From assembly GCF_024704365.1 (NCBI RefSeq), contig NZ_JAJDFY010000001.1:248001-312000 (forward strand): a DNA stretch of 64,000 nt, read 5' to 3'. A program made the position numbers and the translations under genes. How positions within the stretch are numbered: position 1 is the first letter of the stretch; the number at the start of each line of letters is the position of its first letter. Shown here one piece after another: positions 9,378 to 20,887 of the stretch. Below the pieces are notes generated by a model. That model did not search any database and was not told the origin of the DNA. It saw only the letters and a program-made list of their open reading frames with translations. This DNA comes from Thermomonas sp. S9 (GTDB taxonomy: Bacteria > Pseudomonadota > Gammaproteobacteria > Xanthomonadales > Xanthomonadaceae).

Positions 9378-10291
9378 TTACAGCTCGATGCGGTCCTCGC
9401 GCGCCGGCAGCGGCTGGGCATTGCCGCCATCGCCGCAGATATCGCGCCAGGCGAAATACATCACCCCGAACATCACCACCATCAGGCCGACCACGAACGC
9501 CAGGTACAGCGGCACCGCGATCGCGGCCACCACCCAGCCGCCCACCAGCTTGGCCAGCACCCCGGCCAGCAGCATGGCCAGCACCAGCACGATCGCCAGC
9601 ACGATCGCCGCCAGCACCGCCAGCACGAACAGCAGCAGCAATGCCGGCAGGTTGCGCAGGGTGCCGCGCACGCCGTCGGCCAGGGCCGCGCCGACGCCGC
9701 GGCCGCGCAGCGCGATCTGGCCGAAGCCGACCGCCTGCACCCCGTAGAACAGCAGCCCCACCACCCACATCACCAGCAGCGCCAGGCTGAAGCCGTCCGG
9801 CAGCGCGGGGCCGGCGCGCCCGCCATCGGGCCCTGCAGGCTGTGCAGGTACCAGCGGCCGATGTCCGGCGCCAGCAGCCCGATCAGCAGCGCCAGCAGCA
9901 GGTTCTGGGCCAGCATCAGCACGACCATGAACAGCACCGCGCGCGCCGCCACCGGCGGCTCGCCCAGCACCGAGAACACATCGCCGGCCCTGGCGGCGCG
10001 ACCGCGTTCCACCGCATCCACCAGGCGCAGGTAGCCGGCGATCAGCGCCGCCATCAGGGCGGTGATCACGAGCCCCACCAGCATCGAGACACCGCTGGCC
10101 ACCGCGCCACCCGGTTTGGCCCCCATGCCCACCGCGACCAGCACGACCACCATCGCCACCGCCAGGGCGATGATCGCCACCAGCAGCAGCAGCGCCCCGC
10201 CGAAGATCGCCTTCGGGTTGTCGCGGCCCAGGTTCAGCGCCCGCCGCAGCCAGTCGATGCTGGCCGTGGCGCCCACCGCACGCGTCGTCAT
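9378..10291 (-). CDS. multi-pass membrane protein, BPSS1780-like (frame break)
   Basis: About 304 residues when joined, with at least six hydrophobic helices. The N-terminal half runs from MTTRAVGATASIDWLRRA to the LHSLQGPMAGAP segment. The C-terminal half continues in another frame with LPDGFSLALLVMWVVG. One base is missing near 9803-9812 (plus strand CAGCGCGGGG). The pattern resembles proteins annotated as BPSS1780 family, whose role is unknown. It is convergent with the RDD gene. Confidence 0.6.
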
Positions 10292-10360
10292 CCGTGTATC
10301 CCTCGTGAAGAGCCAGGCCCGCGGCGCGGGCATCGCCTACAGCATACCCAAACCGCGCCC

Positions 10361-11076
10361 TCAACCGGCGCGCGCGTGCCGCACGAAGCGCCGCAGCACG
10401 CGCCGGGCCAGCGGCGCGGCGTGCACATCGGCTTCGAGCTGGCGCGGATCGCGGCCTTCCGCGCGCAGCGCGTCGCGACGGGCGCGGATGTAGCCGCGCA
10501 TGTGCAGCGTGCTGAACTCGGGATGGAACTGCACCCCCAGGCGCTGCTGCCCCAGCGGAAGGCGTGGCAGGCGTCGTGGTCGTTGCGGGCCAGCACGACC
10601 GCCCCGGCCGGCGGGCGCAGTACGCTCTGCAGGTGGGTGGCCTGCGCGGCAAAGCGCGCCGGCAGACCAGCAAACAGGGGGTCGGCGGCGGCTTCCGGCA
10701 GCCGCTCGACCGCCACCGTACCCATCTCGCGCCCCCGCGGGTTGTCGCCCACCTCGCCGCCCAGCGCGTGCGCGATCAGCTGGTGGCCATAACAGATGCC
10801 CAGCAGCGGCAGCCCGGCCTGCGCGGCCTCCGCCAGCCAGACCGCGCTGCGCTCGCTCCAGTCGCGATGCTCGGTCACCATCGCCGCCGAGCCGGTGACG
10901 ATCACGCCGGCAAACCCGGCGCGCTCCGGCAGTGCCTCGCCGTGCTCCACGTCCACCACCACCGCGGCATCGCGCTCCAGCCCGGCCGCCACCCGGATCC
11001 AGTGGGCAAAGCTGCCATGCCGGCGCATGCGCGCGGTGGGGTGGCCGGTTTGCAGGATCAGGAAGGGGGCATGCAT
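10361..11076 (-). CDS. class I glutamine amidotransferase (frame break)
   Basis: 238 residues when joined. The glutaminase triad is visible: nucleophile Cys95 in GICYGHQ and His in LGVQFHPEF. The partner synthase domain of GuaA is absent, so this is a stand-alone GATase of the YfeJ/GMP-synthase-like group. The frame changes at about 10548-10553, where one base is missing in CTGCTGCCCCAG (plus strand). After it the frame closes at the TGA at 10361-10363. The donor or acceptor substrate is unknown. Confidence 0.8.
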
Positions 11077-11163
11077 GCGGGCGGGCCTCTCCCGCGAGCG
11101 CCGCGGGAACGACTGTGGGGATTGCGCGGGAACCGCGACCGCAGAGCGGCGAGGCGGGCCACT

Positions 11164-11169
11164 TATACT
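11164..11169 (+). promoter_or_regulatory. -10 box TATACT for glyQS
   Basis: TATACT, one mismatch from consensus, lies 29 bases before the glyQ ATG. It predicts a short 5' leader of about 23 bases. Confidence 0.5.
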
Positions 11170-11198
11170 AGCCGGCCACGTTGCCGCTTGACCCGCCG

Positions 11199-12127
<929 letters not shown>

Positions 12128-12131
<4 letters not shown>

Positions 12132-14200
12132 GCATGCAACCCCTGCTGATCGAGCTCGGCACCGAGGAGCTGCCGGTCAAGGCATTGCCGGGGCTGGCGC
12201 AGGCGCTGTTCGACGGCGTGATCGCCGCGCTGGAGAAGCGCGGCATCGCGATCGAACGCGGCGATGCCAAGCCGCTGTACTCGCCGCGCCGGCTGGCGGT
12301 GCTGCTGCCGGGGGTGGCGATCGAACAGCCGGCGCAGACCTCCGAGGTGCTGGGCCCCTATCTCAACATCGCGCTGGACGCCGACGGCCAGCCGACCCGC
12401 GCGCTGCTGGGCTTCGCAGCGAAGCTCGGGGTGGAATGGACGCAGCTCGAACGCATCACCGACGGCAAGGGCGAACGCTTCGTGCACCGCGCCACCACCC
12501 CGGGCGCGCTGACCCTCGACCTGCTGCAGGGTGTGCTGGACGAGGCGCTGGCCGGCATGCCGATCCCCAAGCCGATGCGCTGGGGCGACCACGCCTACGG
12601 GTTCGCGCGCCCACTGCACTGGCAGGTGGTGCTGCTGGGCGGCACCGTGGCCAATGTGCACGCACTGGGCATCCGCGCCGGCCGCCACACGCGCGGCCAC
12701 CGTTTCCACGCGCCGGGCAACGTCTCCATTGCGCAGCCGCAGGACTACGCGCAGGCCATGCGCCAGGCGTTCGTGCTGGTCGATCCCGATGCGCGACGCG
12801 CGCACATCCGCGCACAGGTGGAACAGGCAGCACGCGGCGTCGCCGGCCAGGCGCGCATCACCGCGGACAACCTGGAACAGGTGACCTGCCTGACCGAATG
12901 GCCGCAGGCGATCACGTGCGCGTTCGACCGCGAGTTCCTGGCGGTGCCGCAGGAAGCATTGATCGAAACCATGGAGGCCAACCAGAAGTTCTTCCCGGTG
13001 CTGGACGCACAGGGCCGGTTGACCGAGCACTTCATCGGCATCGCCAACATCGCCTCCAAGGACCCGGCGGAAATCCGCAAGGGCTACGAGCGGGTGATCC
13101 GCCCGCGCTTTGCCGATGCCAGGTTCTTCTTCGACGAGGACCTCGAGCAGGGCCTGGAAGCGATGGGCGAGGGCCTGAAGTCCGTGACCTACCAGGCCAG
13201 GCTGGGCAGCGTGGCCGACAAGGTGGCGCGGGTGGCCGCGCTGGCCGAGGCCATCGCCGCGCAGGTCGGGGCCGACCCGGCGCAGGCGCGGCGCGCCGCG
13301 CAGCTGGCGAAGAACGACCTGCAGAGCCGCATGGTGGGCGAGTTCCCGGAGCTGCAGGGGATCGCCGGGCGCTACTACGCGCGGCACGCCGGCGAGCTGG
13401 AGGAAGTGGCGCTGGCGATCGACGAGGCCTACCGCCCGCGCTTTTCCGCCGACGACATCGCGGCATCGCCCCTCGGCAAGGTGCTGGCCATCGCCGAGCG
13501 TCTGGACACCCTGGCCGGCGGTTTCGCCGCGGGCCTGAAGCCGACCGGCAACAAGGACCCGTTCGCGCTGCGCCGCAATGCGCTGGGATTGGCACGGACG
13601 ATCATCGAGGGCGCGCTCGATCTCGACCTGAAAGCGATGCTGGTGCAGGCGAACGCGGCGCTGGCCGCGAAGGGCATCCAGGCCGACGTCTCCGAACTCT
13701 ACGACTTCATCCTCGACCGCCTGCGTGGCTACTACGCCGACAAAGGCGTGCCGGCCGCGCACTTCACCGCCGTCGCGGAGCTCGAGCCCGCCTCGCTGTA
13801 CGACTTCGACCGTCGCCTGGACGCCATCGGCGTGTTCGCACAGCGGCCGGAGGCCGCCGCGCTGGCCGCGGCCAACAAGCGCATCGGCAACATCCTGAAG
13901 AAGGCCGACATTGCCATCCCGGCGATGGAAGACCCCTCGCTCATGATCGAGCCCGCCGAACGCGCGCTGGCCGAGGCGGTGGAAGCGGCCTATGCGGAGA
14001 CGGCTCCGGCGCTGGCGCGCGGCGATTACGTGGACGTGCTCACCCACCTGGCGCGGCTGCGCCCGCAGGTGGATGCGTTCTTCGACGCGGTGATGGTCAA
14101 TGCCGAGGACCCGGCCGTGCGCGGCAACCGCCTGGCCCTGCTCAAGCGGCTGGCCGAGCGCCTGGGCAGCGTGGCGGCGATCGAGCACCTGTCGGCCTGA
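12128..14200 (+). CDS. glyS: glycyl-tRNA synthetase beta chain
   Basis: 690 residues, the tRNA-binding subunit. Marks include [16 protein letters not shown] at the start, [16 protein letters not shown], and a central HD-like region with [19 protein letters not shown]. The C-terminus holds the anticodon-binding region. The first codon is ATG 12128 in the ATGA overlap with glyQ; MSMQ could also start two codons later. It is complete, with no frame break. Confidence 0.97.
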
Positions 14201-14245
14201 GGGCCGCGCGGCGGCGGGTTTAATCCGGCGTTGACGCCGCGCCGG

Positions 14246-14251
14246 TATCCT
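14246..14251 (+). promoter_or_regulatory. -10 box TATCCT of a probably leaderless tamA promoter
   Basis: TATCCT ends exactly six bases before the tamA ATG at 14258. Confidence 0.5.
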
Positions 14252-14257
14252 GCGCCG

Positions 14258-16114
14258 ATGCCGATCCGTTCCCCGCGCCTTCCGCTGCTGCTCGTCTGCC
14301 TGTGCGCCGCCGCCCCGGCGTGGGCGGTCAAGGTGGACCGGATCGAAATCGAGGGGCTGAAAGACGCGGCGCTGCGCGACAACGTGCGCAGCGCGCTGTC
14401 GCTCAATGACGAGCTGGGCAAGGACCTGCGCGCGCGCCGCCTGGGCTATCTGCTGCGGGAGGCCGACGCCGAGGCGCGGCGCGCGCTGGAACCGTTCGGC
14501 TACTACGCGCCGACGATCGAGGTGCTGCGCAGCGACCGCCCGCTGCCGGCCGCCACTCCCGCAGCGGAGGCCGGCCTCGACGCGGAGACGGCGGAGACGG
14601 AGGACAGCGCGAACGCGGCCGAGCGCCAGCGCCGCATCACCGTCACCCTGCGCATCACCCCGGGGCTGCCGGTGCGGGTGCGCGGCTTCGATGTCGCGGT
14701 GGACGGCCCCGGCAGGTCCGATTCCACCGTCGTGGACGCGCTGCAGGCGTTCCAACCGCGCCCGGGGCAGGTGCTGGACCACGCGCGCTATGAGGCCAGC
14801 AAAGCACAGGTGGCGGGCGCGCTGGCGCACCACGGCTATTTCGATACGCAGCTCGTGCAGCACCGGGTGGAGGTGACCCGCGCCGCGCACGCCGCCGACA
14901 TCGCGCTGCGCTGGGACAGCGGTCCGCGCTTCGCCTTCGGCCCGGCGCAGTTCACGCAGACGCCGCAGGCGGTCGTGTGGCCGCGCCTGCTGGACAGGCT
15001 GGTGCCGTGGACGCCGGGTGCGCCCTACGACGAGGCGCAGGTGGATCGCCTGCGGCAGTCGCTGCAGGCGCTGGACTACTTCGCGCTGGTGGACGTGCAG
15101 GCCGACCCGGCCGCCGCCAGCGACGGGCGGGTGCCGGTGCAGGTGCAGCTGACCCCGGCCAAGCGCAGCCTCTACAGCGCCGGCCTCAGCTATGGCACCG
15201 TCAGCGGCACCGGCGTCAGCCTCGGGATCGAGCGCCGCTACCTCAACCGCCGCGGACACAAGGCGCTGGCGCAGATCGACTGGGCGCAGAAGCGCAAGAC
15301 CGCCACCGTGCAATACCGCATCCCGGCGTTCGCCTGGCTGGACGGCTGGTACACCGCCAGCCTGCAGGCCGCCGATGAGCAGACCGCCTACGTCAACAGC
15401 CGCCGGCTGGAACTCGTCGCCGGGCGCACCGGGCAGTACAGCAAGCGCCTGGCGCTGTCGGCCACCCTGCACCTGCTGCGCGAGCGCTGGGCCTATTACG
15501 TGCTGACCAAGCCCACGCCCAGCTTCCAGTTCGCCAGCTTCGTGTTCCCGGAGCTGCGCGGCGACTATATCGATGTGGACAACCGCCTGGCCCCGCGCCG
15601 CGGCGGTGGCCTCGGCCTCACCCTGCGCGGCGGCCGCGGCGGCAACGCCAGCTTCACCCAGCTGCATGCGCGCGCGCAGTGGTTCCACGGGCTGGATGCC
15701 GACAGCCGCCTGATCGTGCGCGGCGAGCTGGGCCACACCTTCACCCGCGACGTGCTCGACCTGCCGCCCAGCCTGCGCTTCTACGCCGGCGGCGACCGCA
15801 GCGTGCGCGGCTACGGCTGGCACGAACTCGGCCCGCGCATCCTCACCAGCGGCGGCCCGTATTACACCGGCGCGCCCAACGTGGTGACCGCCAGCCTGGA
15901 GTACGAGCGCTACTTCAAGGGCCCCTGGGGCGCGGCAGTGTTCGTGGATACCGGCAATGCCTTCGCCGGGCGTGCACCCGGCCTGCGCACGGGCGTCGGC
16001 CTCGGCCTGCGCTGGCGCTCGCCGGTGGGGCCGGTGCGGATCGACATCGCGCGCGGGCTTAATGCGCCCGATTCGCCGCTCAGCCTGTACCTCAACATCG
16101 GGCCCGACCTGTGA
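14258..16114 (+). CDS. tamA: outer-membrane translocation protein TamA (Omp85 family)
   Basis: 618 residues. A signal peptide ends at AAAPAWA. POTRA domains fill the first ~280 residues (VDRIEIEGLKDAALRDNV), followed by a 16-strand beta-barrel with the Omp85 motif RFYAGGDRSVRGYGW and a final KGPWGAAVFVDTGNAF and LYLNIGPDL ending in an aromatic-free L. With TamB it helps insert outer-membrane proteins and move phospholipids. The ATG follows a -10 box. The stop overlaps tamB by GTGA. Confidence 0.95.
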   Translation: MPIRSPRLPLLLVCLCAAAPAWAVKVDRIEIEGLKDAALRDNVRSALSLNDELGKDLRARRLGYLLREADAEARRALEPFGYYAPTIEVLRSDRPLPAATPAAEAGLDAETAETEDSANAAERQRRITVTLRITPGLPVRVRGFDVAVDGPGRSDSTVVDALQAFQPRPGQVLDHARYEASKAQVAGALAHHGYFDTQLVQHRVEVTRAAHAADIALRWDSGPRFAFGPAQFTQTPQAVVWPRLLDRLVPWTPGAPYDEAQVDRLRQSLQALDYFALVDVQADPAAASDGRVPVQVQLTPAKRSLYSAGLSYGTVSGTGVSLGIERRYLNRRGHKALAQIDWAQKRKTATVQYRIPAFAWLDGWYTASLQAADEQTAYVNSRRLELVAGRTGQYSKRLALSATLHLLRERWAYYVLTKPTPSFQFASFVFPELRGDYIDVDNRLAPRRGGGLGLTLRGGRGGNASFTQLHARAQWFHGLDADSRLIVRGELGHTFTRDVLDLPPSLRFYAGGDRSVRGYGWHELGPRILTSGGPYYTGAPNVVTASLEYERYFKGPWGAAVFVDTGNAFAGRAPGLRTGVGLGLRWRSPVGPVRIDIARGLNAPDSPLSLYLNIGPDL

Positions 16115-19100
16115 GCCGCCGCGAGCGCCACTCCGGGCTTGCGCCGCCGCCGGCGGACGCCACGTCGCAGCAGCGCGAGGCGCGGATCACGGAACTGCGT
16201 GCGCTGCGCCGCGCGCGCCGGCGCCGGCTGGCCATGCGCAGCGGAATCGGCGCGCTGGCACTTCTGCTGTTGGCGGCCGTGGCCGTCACCTGGCTGCTGA
16301 TGACCATCGGCGGGCGCGACGCGCTGCTGGCGCAGATCGTGGCGCGGCTGCCGGCCGGCACGACGCTGACCTGGGACGCGGCAGACGGGCCGCTGTCCGG
16401 GCCGCTGACCCTGCACGGCGTGCGCTTTGCGATGCCGCGCCAGCGCGACCCCGACTGCGTGCCCACGCCGCGCGCCAGTTGCGCGATGGGCACCCTGCGT
16501 TTCCAGGCGCAGACCGTGGTGCTGGATCCGGCGCTGCTGCCGCTGCTGGGCCGCACCCTGCGCCTGGACGCGCTGGAGGTGCACGGCGGCGTGCTCGACC
16601 TGCCGCGCAGCGACACCCCGCTGGAACTGCCGCGCTGGCCGGACGTGCTGCCGCAGATCGCGCCGCCGCTGGCGCTGCGCGCCGACGCCATCCGCATCGA
16701 CGACCTTGCGATCCGCCACGAGGGCGCGCCGCTGCTCGTGATCCGGCGCCTGCACGGCGGCGTGCAGGTCCGCCATGGATTCCTGCACGTGGAACGGCTG
16801 GCGATCGCCAGCGACCGCGGCCACTTCACCCTGCACGGCGACTATCAGCCCGCGCGCGAGTTCCGCAGCGACCTCACCGCCACCGCGGTGCTCGCCGCCG
16901 CGCCCGGGCGCACCCCGGCGCGGCTGGGCCTGGTGATGCGCGGCACTCTGGCGCGGATGGTGGTGGCACTGGCCGGGGATGTCCCGGCCCCGCTGCGCGC
17001 CCGCCTGGTGCTGCAAGGCAACCAGGCGACACCGCACTGGCAGCTCACCGCGCGCGGCGACGGGCTGGATCCGGGGCTGCTGACCGGCGCGGCCACGCCG
17101 GCCACGCCGCTGCGGTTCGCGCTCACTGCGCGCGGCGACGGCGGCCGCGCGCAGCTGCAGGGCGCGCTGCAGCGGGGCGAGTTCGCGCTCACCCTGCAAC
17201 CCTCACGGCTGCACCTCGAGAATCAGCGGCTGCAGCTGCAGCCGCTGGTGCTGGATGCCTTCGGCGGCCGCATCACCGCCAGCGGCCGCGCCGACCTGCG
17301 CGATCCCGCCCACGCCGCGGTACAGCTGGCGCTGAACGCGCGCGGCCTGCGCTGGAGCAGCACCGACGGTGCGACCACCCTGCGCGGCGATGCCGACCTC
17401 GGCGTGGCCGGCCAGCTGCAGCGCTGGGCGCTGCAGGGCCAGCTGCGCCTGCAGCGCGGCGAGGAGCGCGCGGAGGTGGAGCTCGCCGGCACCGGCGACC
17501 TGGACCGGATGCAGGTGACGCGTCTTGCGGCGAGGATGCCGCAGGGCCGGCTGGACGCCACCGGCGCGCTGGCATGGACACCGGCGCTGCAATGGACGGC
17601 GCAGGCCCGTCTGGCCGGATTCGATCCCGGCTACTTCGCGCCGGACTGGCCGGGTACGCTGCGCGGCGAACTGCGCAGCAACGGCGAGACCCGCGCGGAC
17701 GGCCGGCTACGCGCGGAGCTGCAGGCGCGCAACCTCGGCGGCCGCCTGCGCGGGCGCGCGCTGGCCGGGCATGCCAACGCCACGATCGATGGCGATGCCT
17801 ACCGCGGCGAACTCGCGCTCAGCCTCGGCGGCAGCCGGATCGACGCGCGCGGCCGTGTGGCCGGGACGATCGCGGTGCAAGCGCGCCTCGCCCCGCTGCG
17901 CCTGGACGACCTGCTGCCGGGCGGCGGCGGCGTGCTGCGCGGCACGCTGGAGGTGCGCGGTGCGCGCGCGGCACCGGAGCTCGCGGTGGATCTCTCCGGC
18001 AGCGCGCTGGCGCTCGGCGACCTTCGCATCGCGCAGCTGCAGGCGCAGGGCCGCCTGCCCTGGCAGCGCGGCGCGGGTGAACTGCGTATTGCCGCCAGCG
18101 GCATACAGGCCGGCCTGCCGCTGGACAGCCTGCACGCCACCCTGCGCGGCGCCCTCACCCAGCTGCAGCTGGACGCCGACGCGCGCGGCGAGGCCGGCCA
18201 CCTGGCGTTGTCGGCGCAGGCGCGCCGGCAGGGCGGCGGCTGGCAGGGTGCGCTGGCGACGTTGGCCCTCACCCCCGCACGCGGCGCTGCGTGGACACTG
18301 GCGCAGCCGGCGTCCTGGCGCTGGCGCAGCGGTGCGTTCGCGCTGCAGGCCGCCTGCCTGCACGGGGCCGCGGGCGGCCGCGTCTGCGCCCAGGGCGGCT
18401 GGCCGCAGCCGGGGCTGCATGTGCAGGGCGACGCGCTGCCGCTGGCGCTGGCCGCCGACTGGCTGCCGCCGCGCCGCGATGGCCGGCGGTGGGCGCTGGA
18501 CGGCACGCTGGATCTGGAGGCGGACGTGCGCGCAGCGGCGCGCGGCTGGCAGGCCAACGCCATGCTGCGCTCGGCCGCCGGTGGCCTGCGCGAACGTCCC
18601 ACCGCGCGGCGCGCGCTGCTGCGCTACCGCGATCTGGTGGTCGAGGCCACGCTCGGCCCGGCGCAATGGCAGCTGTCGGCCTATGCCGCGCTGGGGCGCG
18701 AGGGCAGCCTGGCCGCGCAGCTGCAGACCGGGCCGCAGGCGCAGGCCCCGCTGCGCGGCGTGTTGCGCCTGCGCACCACGGAGCTGCTGCTGCTGGAACT
18801 GCTCTCGCCCGACATCGTCGAGCCGCGCGGGCGCCTGGACGTGGCGGTACAGCTGGGCGGCACCCGCGCCACGCCGCTGCTCGGCGGCGAGGCACAGCTG
18901 CAGGCGTTCGCCGCGGAACTGCCGGCGCTGGGCATCGCGGTGCAGGACGGCACCCTGCAATTGCAGGCGCGGGAGGACGGCAGCGCGCGCATCGCCGGCA
19001 GCCTCGGCACCGGCCAGGGCCCGCTGCAGGTGGAGGGCAGCCTCGACTGGCAGGACGCCGACACCCCGCTGCAGCTGGCGCTGCGCGGCACCCGCGTGCT

Positions 19101-20010
19101 GCTGGCCGACACCCGCCAGCTGCGCCTGCTGGCCTCGCCCGACATCCAGCTGCGCTATCGCGCCGGCGCGCCGCTGCAGGTACGCGGCCGCGTGGCCGTG
19201 CCGGAGGCGGCCTTGCACCTGGAGCGGCTGGACATGGGCGTGGCGCCCTCGCCGGATGTGGTGGTGCTGGACCCGGCCGACCCGCAGCAGGCCGCCGCAA
19301 GTCCACTGCCGCTGGATCTCGATCTGGCGGTGACGGTGGGCGATGCGGTGAAGCTGGACGGCTACGGTCTGGCCGGCACCCTCGGCGGCGAGCTGCGCGT
19401 GCGCCAGCGCCCCGGCGGCGAGGTGCGCGCCACCGGCGCGCTCGACGTCGGCGGCCGCTACCGCGCCTACGGCCAGGACCTGCGCATCACCCGCGGCCGC
19501 CTGCTGTGGTCGAACGAGGCGATCGGCGACCCGCGGCTGGACATCCGCGCCGAGCGCGAGATCGGCGCGGTCACCGCCGGCGTGCAGGTGTCGGGGCGCG
19601 CCTTGGCGCCGCAGGCCAGCGTGTGGTCGGACCCGGCGATGAGCCAGTCCGAGGCGCTGGCCTATCTCACCCTCGGCCGCCCGCTGCCCAGCCTCAACCG
19701 CAGCGAGCTGCAGCAGGTGGACCTGGCCAAGTCGGCGCTCAACACCGGCGTCGGCCTGCTCACCGCGCAGCTGGGCGCGCGCATCGGCCTGGACGATGCC
19801 GGCGTGAGCAACTCGCGCGCGCTCGGCGGCGACGTGCTGGGCGTGGGCAAGTACCTCTCGCCGCGGCTGTACATCAGCTACGGCGTGTCCCTGCTCGGCA
19901 CCGGCCAGGTGGTGACCCTGAAGTACCTGCTGCGCAAGGGCTTCGACATCCAGGTGGAATCCAGCACGGTCGAGAACCGCGCCTCGATCAACTGGCGCAC
20001 GGAGAAGTGA
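16111..20010 (+). CDS. tamB: translocation and assembly module protein TamB (AsmA-like)
   Basis: 1299 residues, about the family length. A single N-terminal membrane helix (~44-66, IGALALLLLAAVAVTWLL) is followed by a very long repetitive beta-rich region and the DUF490 domain at the end (DVLGVGKYLSPRLYISYGVSLLG). The protein spans the periplasm as a hydrophobic groove between inner membrane and TamA. Start is GTG 16111, overlapping the tamA stop. No frame break over 3.9 kb. Confidence 0.95.
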   Translation: MSRRERHSGLAPPPADATSQQREARITELRALRRARRRRLAMRSGIGALALLLLAAVAVTWLLMTIGGRDALLAQIVARLPAGTTLTWDAADGPLSGPLTLHGVRFAMPRQRDPDCVPTPRASCAMGTLRFQAQTVVLDPALLPLLGRTLRLDALEVHGGVLDLPRSDTPLELPRWPDVLPQIAPPLALRADAIRIDDLAIRHEGAPLLVIRRLHGGVQVRHGFLHVERLAIASDRGHFTLHGDYQPAREFRSDLTATAVLAAAPGRTPARLGLVMRGTLARMVVALAGDVPAPLRARLVLQGNQATPHWQLTARGDGLDPGLLTGAATPATPLRFALTARGDGGRAQLQGALQRGEFALTLQPSRLHLENQRLQLQPLVLDAFGGRITASGRADLRDPAHAAVQLALNARGLRWSSTDGATTLRGDADLGVAGQLQRWALQGQLRLQRGEERAEVELAGTGDLDRMQVTRLAARMPQGRLDATGALAWTPALQWTAQARLAGFDPGYFAPDWPGTLRGELRSNGETRADGRLRAELQARNLGGRLRGRALAGHANATIDGDAYRGELALSLGGSRIDARGRVAGTIAVQARLAPLRLDDLLPGGGGVLRGTLEVRGARAAPELAVDLSGSALALGDLRIAQLQAQGRLPWQRGAGELRIAASGIQAGLPLDSLHATLRGALTQLQLDADARGEAGHLALSAQARRQGGGWQGALATLALTPARGAAWTLAQPASWRWRSGAFALQAACLHGAAGGRVCAQGGWPQPGLHVQGDALPLALAADWLPPRRDGRRWALDGTLDLEADVRAAARGWQANAMLRSAAGGLRERPTARRALLRYRDLVVEATLGPAQWQLSAYAALGREGSLAAQLQTGPQAQAPLRGVLRLRTTELLLLELLSPDIVEPRGRLDVAVQLGGTRATPLLGGEAQLQAFAAELPALGIAVQDGTLQLQAREDGSARIAGSLGTGQGPLQVEGSLDWQDADTPLQLALRGTRVLLADTRQLRLLASPDIQLRYRAGAPLQVRGRVAVPEAALHLERLDMGVAPSPDVVVLDPADPQQAAASPLPLDLDLAVTVGDAVKLDGYGLAGTLGGELRVRQRPGGEVRATGALDVGGRYRAYGQDLRITRGRLLWSNEAIGDPRLDIRAEREIGAVTAGVQVSGRALAPQASVWSDPAMSQSEALAYLTLGRPLPSLNRSELQQVDLAKSALNTGVGLLTAQLGARIGLDDAGVSNSRALGGDVLGVGKYLSPRLYISYGVSLLGTGQVVTLKYLLRKGFDIQVESSTVENRASINWRTEK

Positions 20011-20011
20011 G

Positions 20012-20049
20012 GCGCGCCGCGCGCCCGCTTCCCGCCCACCGCGGCGCGC
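20012..20049. terminator. bidirectional hairpin between tamB and the response regulator
   Basis: GCGCGCCGCG (20012-20021) and CGCGGCGCGC (20040-20049) form a perfect ten-base stem with an 18-base loop. It fills the whole gap between two convergent stop codons. Confidence 0.55.
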
Positions 20050-20886
20050 TCAGTCCTGCTTGATCTTCGCCAGCCGCAGCTGGAACAGCACCTTGGTCAC
20101 CAGCAGGCGCTCCTCGATCGGTTTGAGCACCAGGTCGTTGGCGCCTTCGCGCAGCAGCGCGGCCTGGTTGTCGCGGTTGTCGTCGCCGGTCATCATCACC
20201 ATCGGCAGGCGGCGCTTGCCGTAGCGGAACACCGCGCGGATCTGGTTGAGCAGGTCGCGCCCGGACAGCGCGCCCTTCAGATACACGTCGCTGAGCAGCA
20301 GGTCGGCGCCGACGTCGCCGTCGCTGCGGCCGAGGAAGCGGTGCAGGTGCTCCAGCGCGTCCTCCGCCGAAATCATGTGCAGCACCTGCAGGCCGTGCCG
20401 TTCCAGCATGCGCTTGGTGGCGACCGCGACCACCTTGCTGTCCTCCACGTACAGCACGCGTGCGCCCTCGATCGGCGCCGGATGCACGTAGCCGCGGATG
20501 AACGCGGCCAGCGCGTCCTGGCCGAGCGACTTGTCGAAGTAGTCGGTGATGTCCTCGCTGAAGGCGCGCGCCTCCAGCGCTTCCTGCGCGTTGCCGGAGA
20601 CCACGATCACCGGCACGTAGGCTTGACCTGCCGCCTCGCGCACGCTGCGCGCCAGCGCCAGGCCATCGCCATCGGGCAGCACCAGCGCGGTGGTGACCAG
20701 GTCGACGGCGCCGTCCTGCAGGGCCTGGCGCGCCTCGGCGATGCCGCCGCAGCCGATCACCTCCGCGCCCGGCAATTCCTTGCGCAGGGTGTCGCCGATC
20801 AGCTTGCGCACCAGCTTGCTGCCATCGACCACCATCACCCGCGGGGCGTCGCTGACCACGTGGCGAAGATCGTGCTTGTCGGCCAT
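20050..20886 (-). CDS. double-receiver response regulator with a degenerate first domain
   Basis: 278 residues, two CheY-like receivers and no output domain. Receiver 1 (about 15-135) keeps Ser97 and Lys119. The phospho-acceptor position is Ala67 (VTTALVLPDGDG) and the acidic pair is reduced to D21, so it cannot be phosphorylated normally. Receiver 2 (about 142-275) is intact: E148/D149, D200 in LLLSDVYLKG, T233 and K255. The start codon is one base after the ftsX stop, so it is coupled to ftsEX. The kinase and target are unknown. Confidence 0.85.
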   Translation of the reverse strand: MADKHDLRHVVSDAPRVMVVDGSKLVRKLIGDTLRKELPGAEVIGCGGIAEARQALQDGAVDLVTTALVLPDGDGLALARSVREAAGQAYVPVIVVSGNAQEALEARAFSEDITDYFDKSLGQDALAAFIRGYVHPAPIEGARVLYVEDSKVVAVATKRMLERHGLQVLHMISAEDALEHLHRFLGRSDGDVGADLLLSDVYLKGALSGRDLLNQIRAVFRYGKRRLPMVMMTGDDNRDNQAALLREGANDLVLKPIEERLLVTKVLFQLRLAKIKQD

Positions 20887-20887
20887 G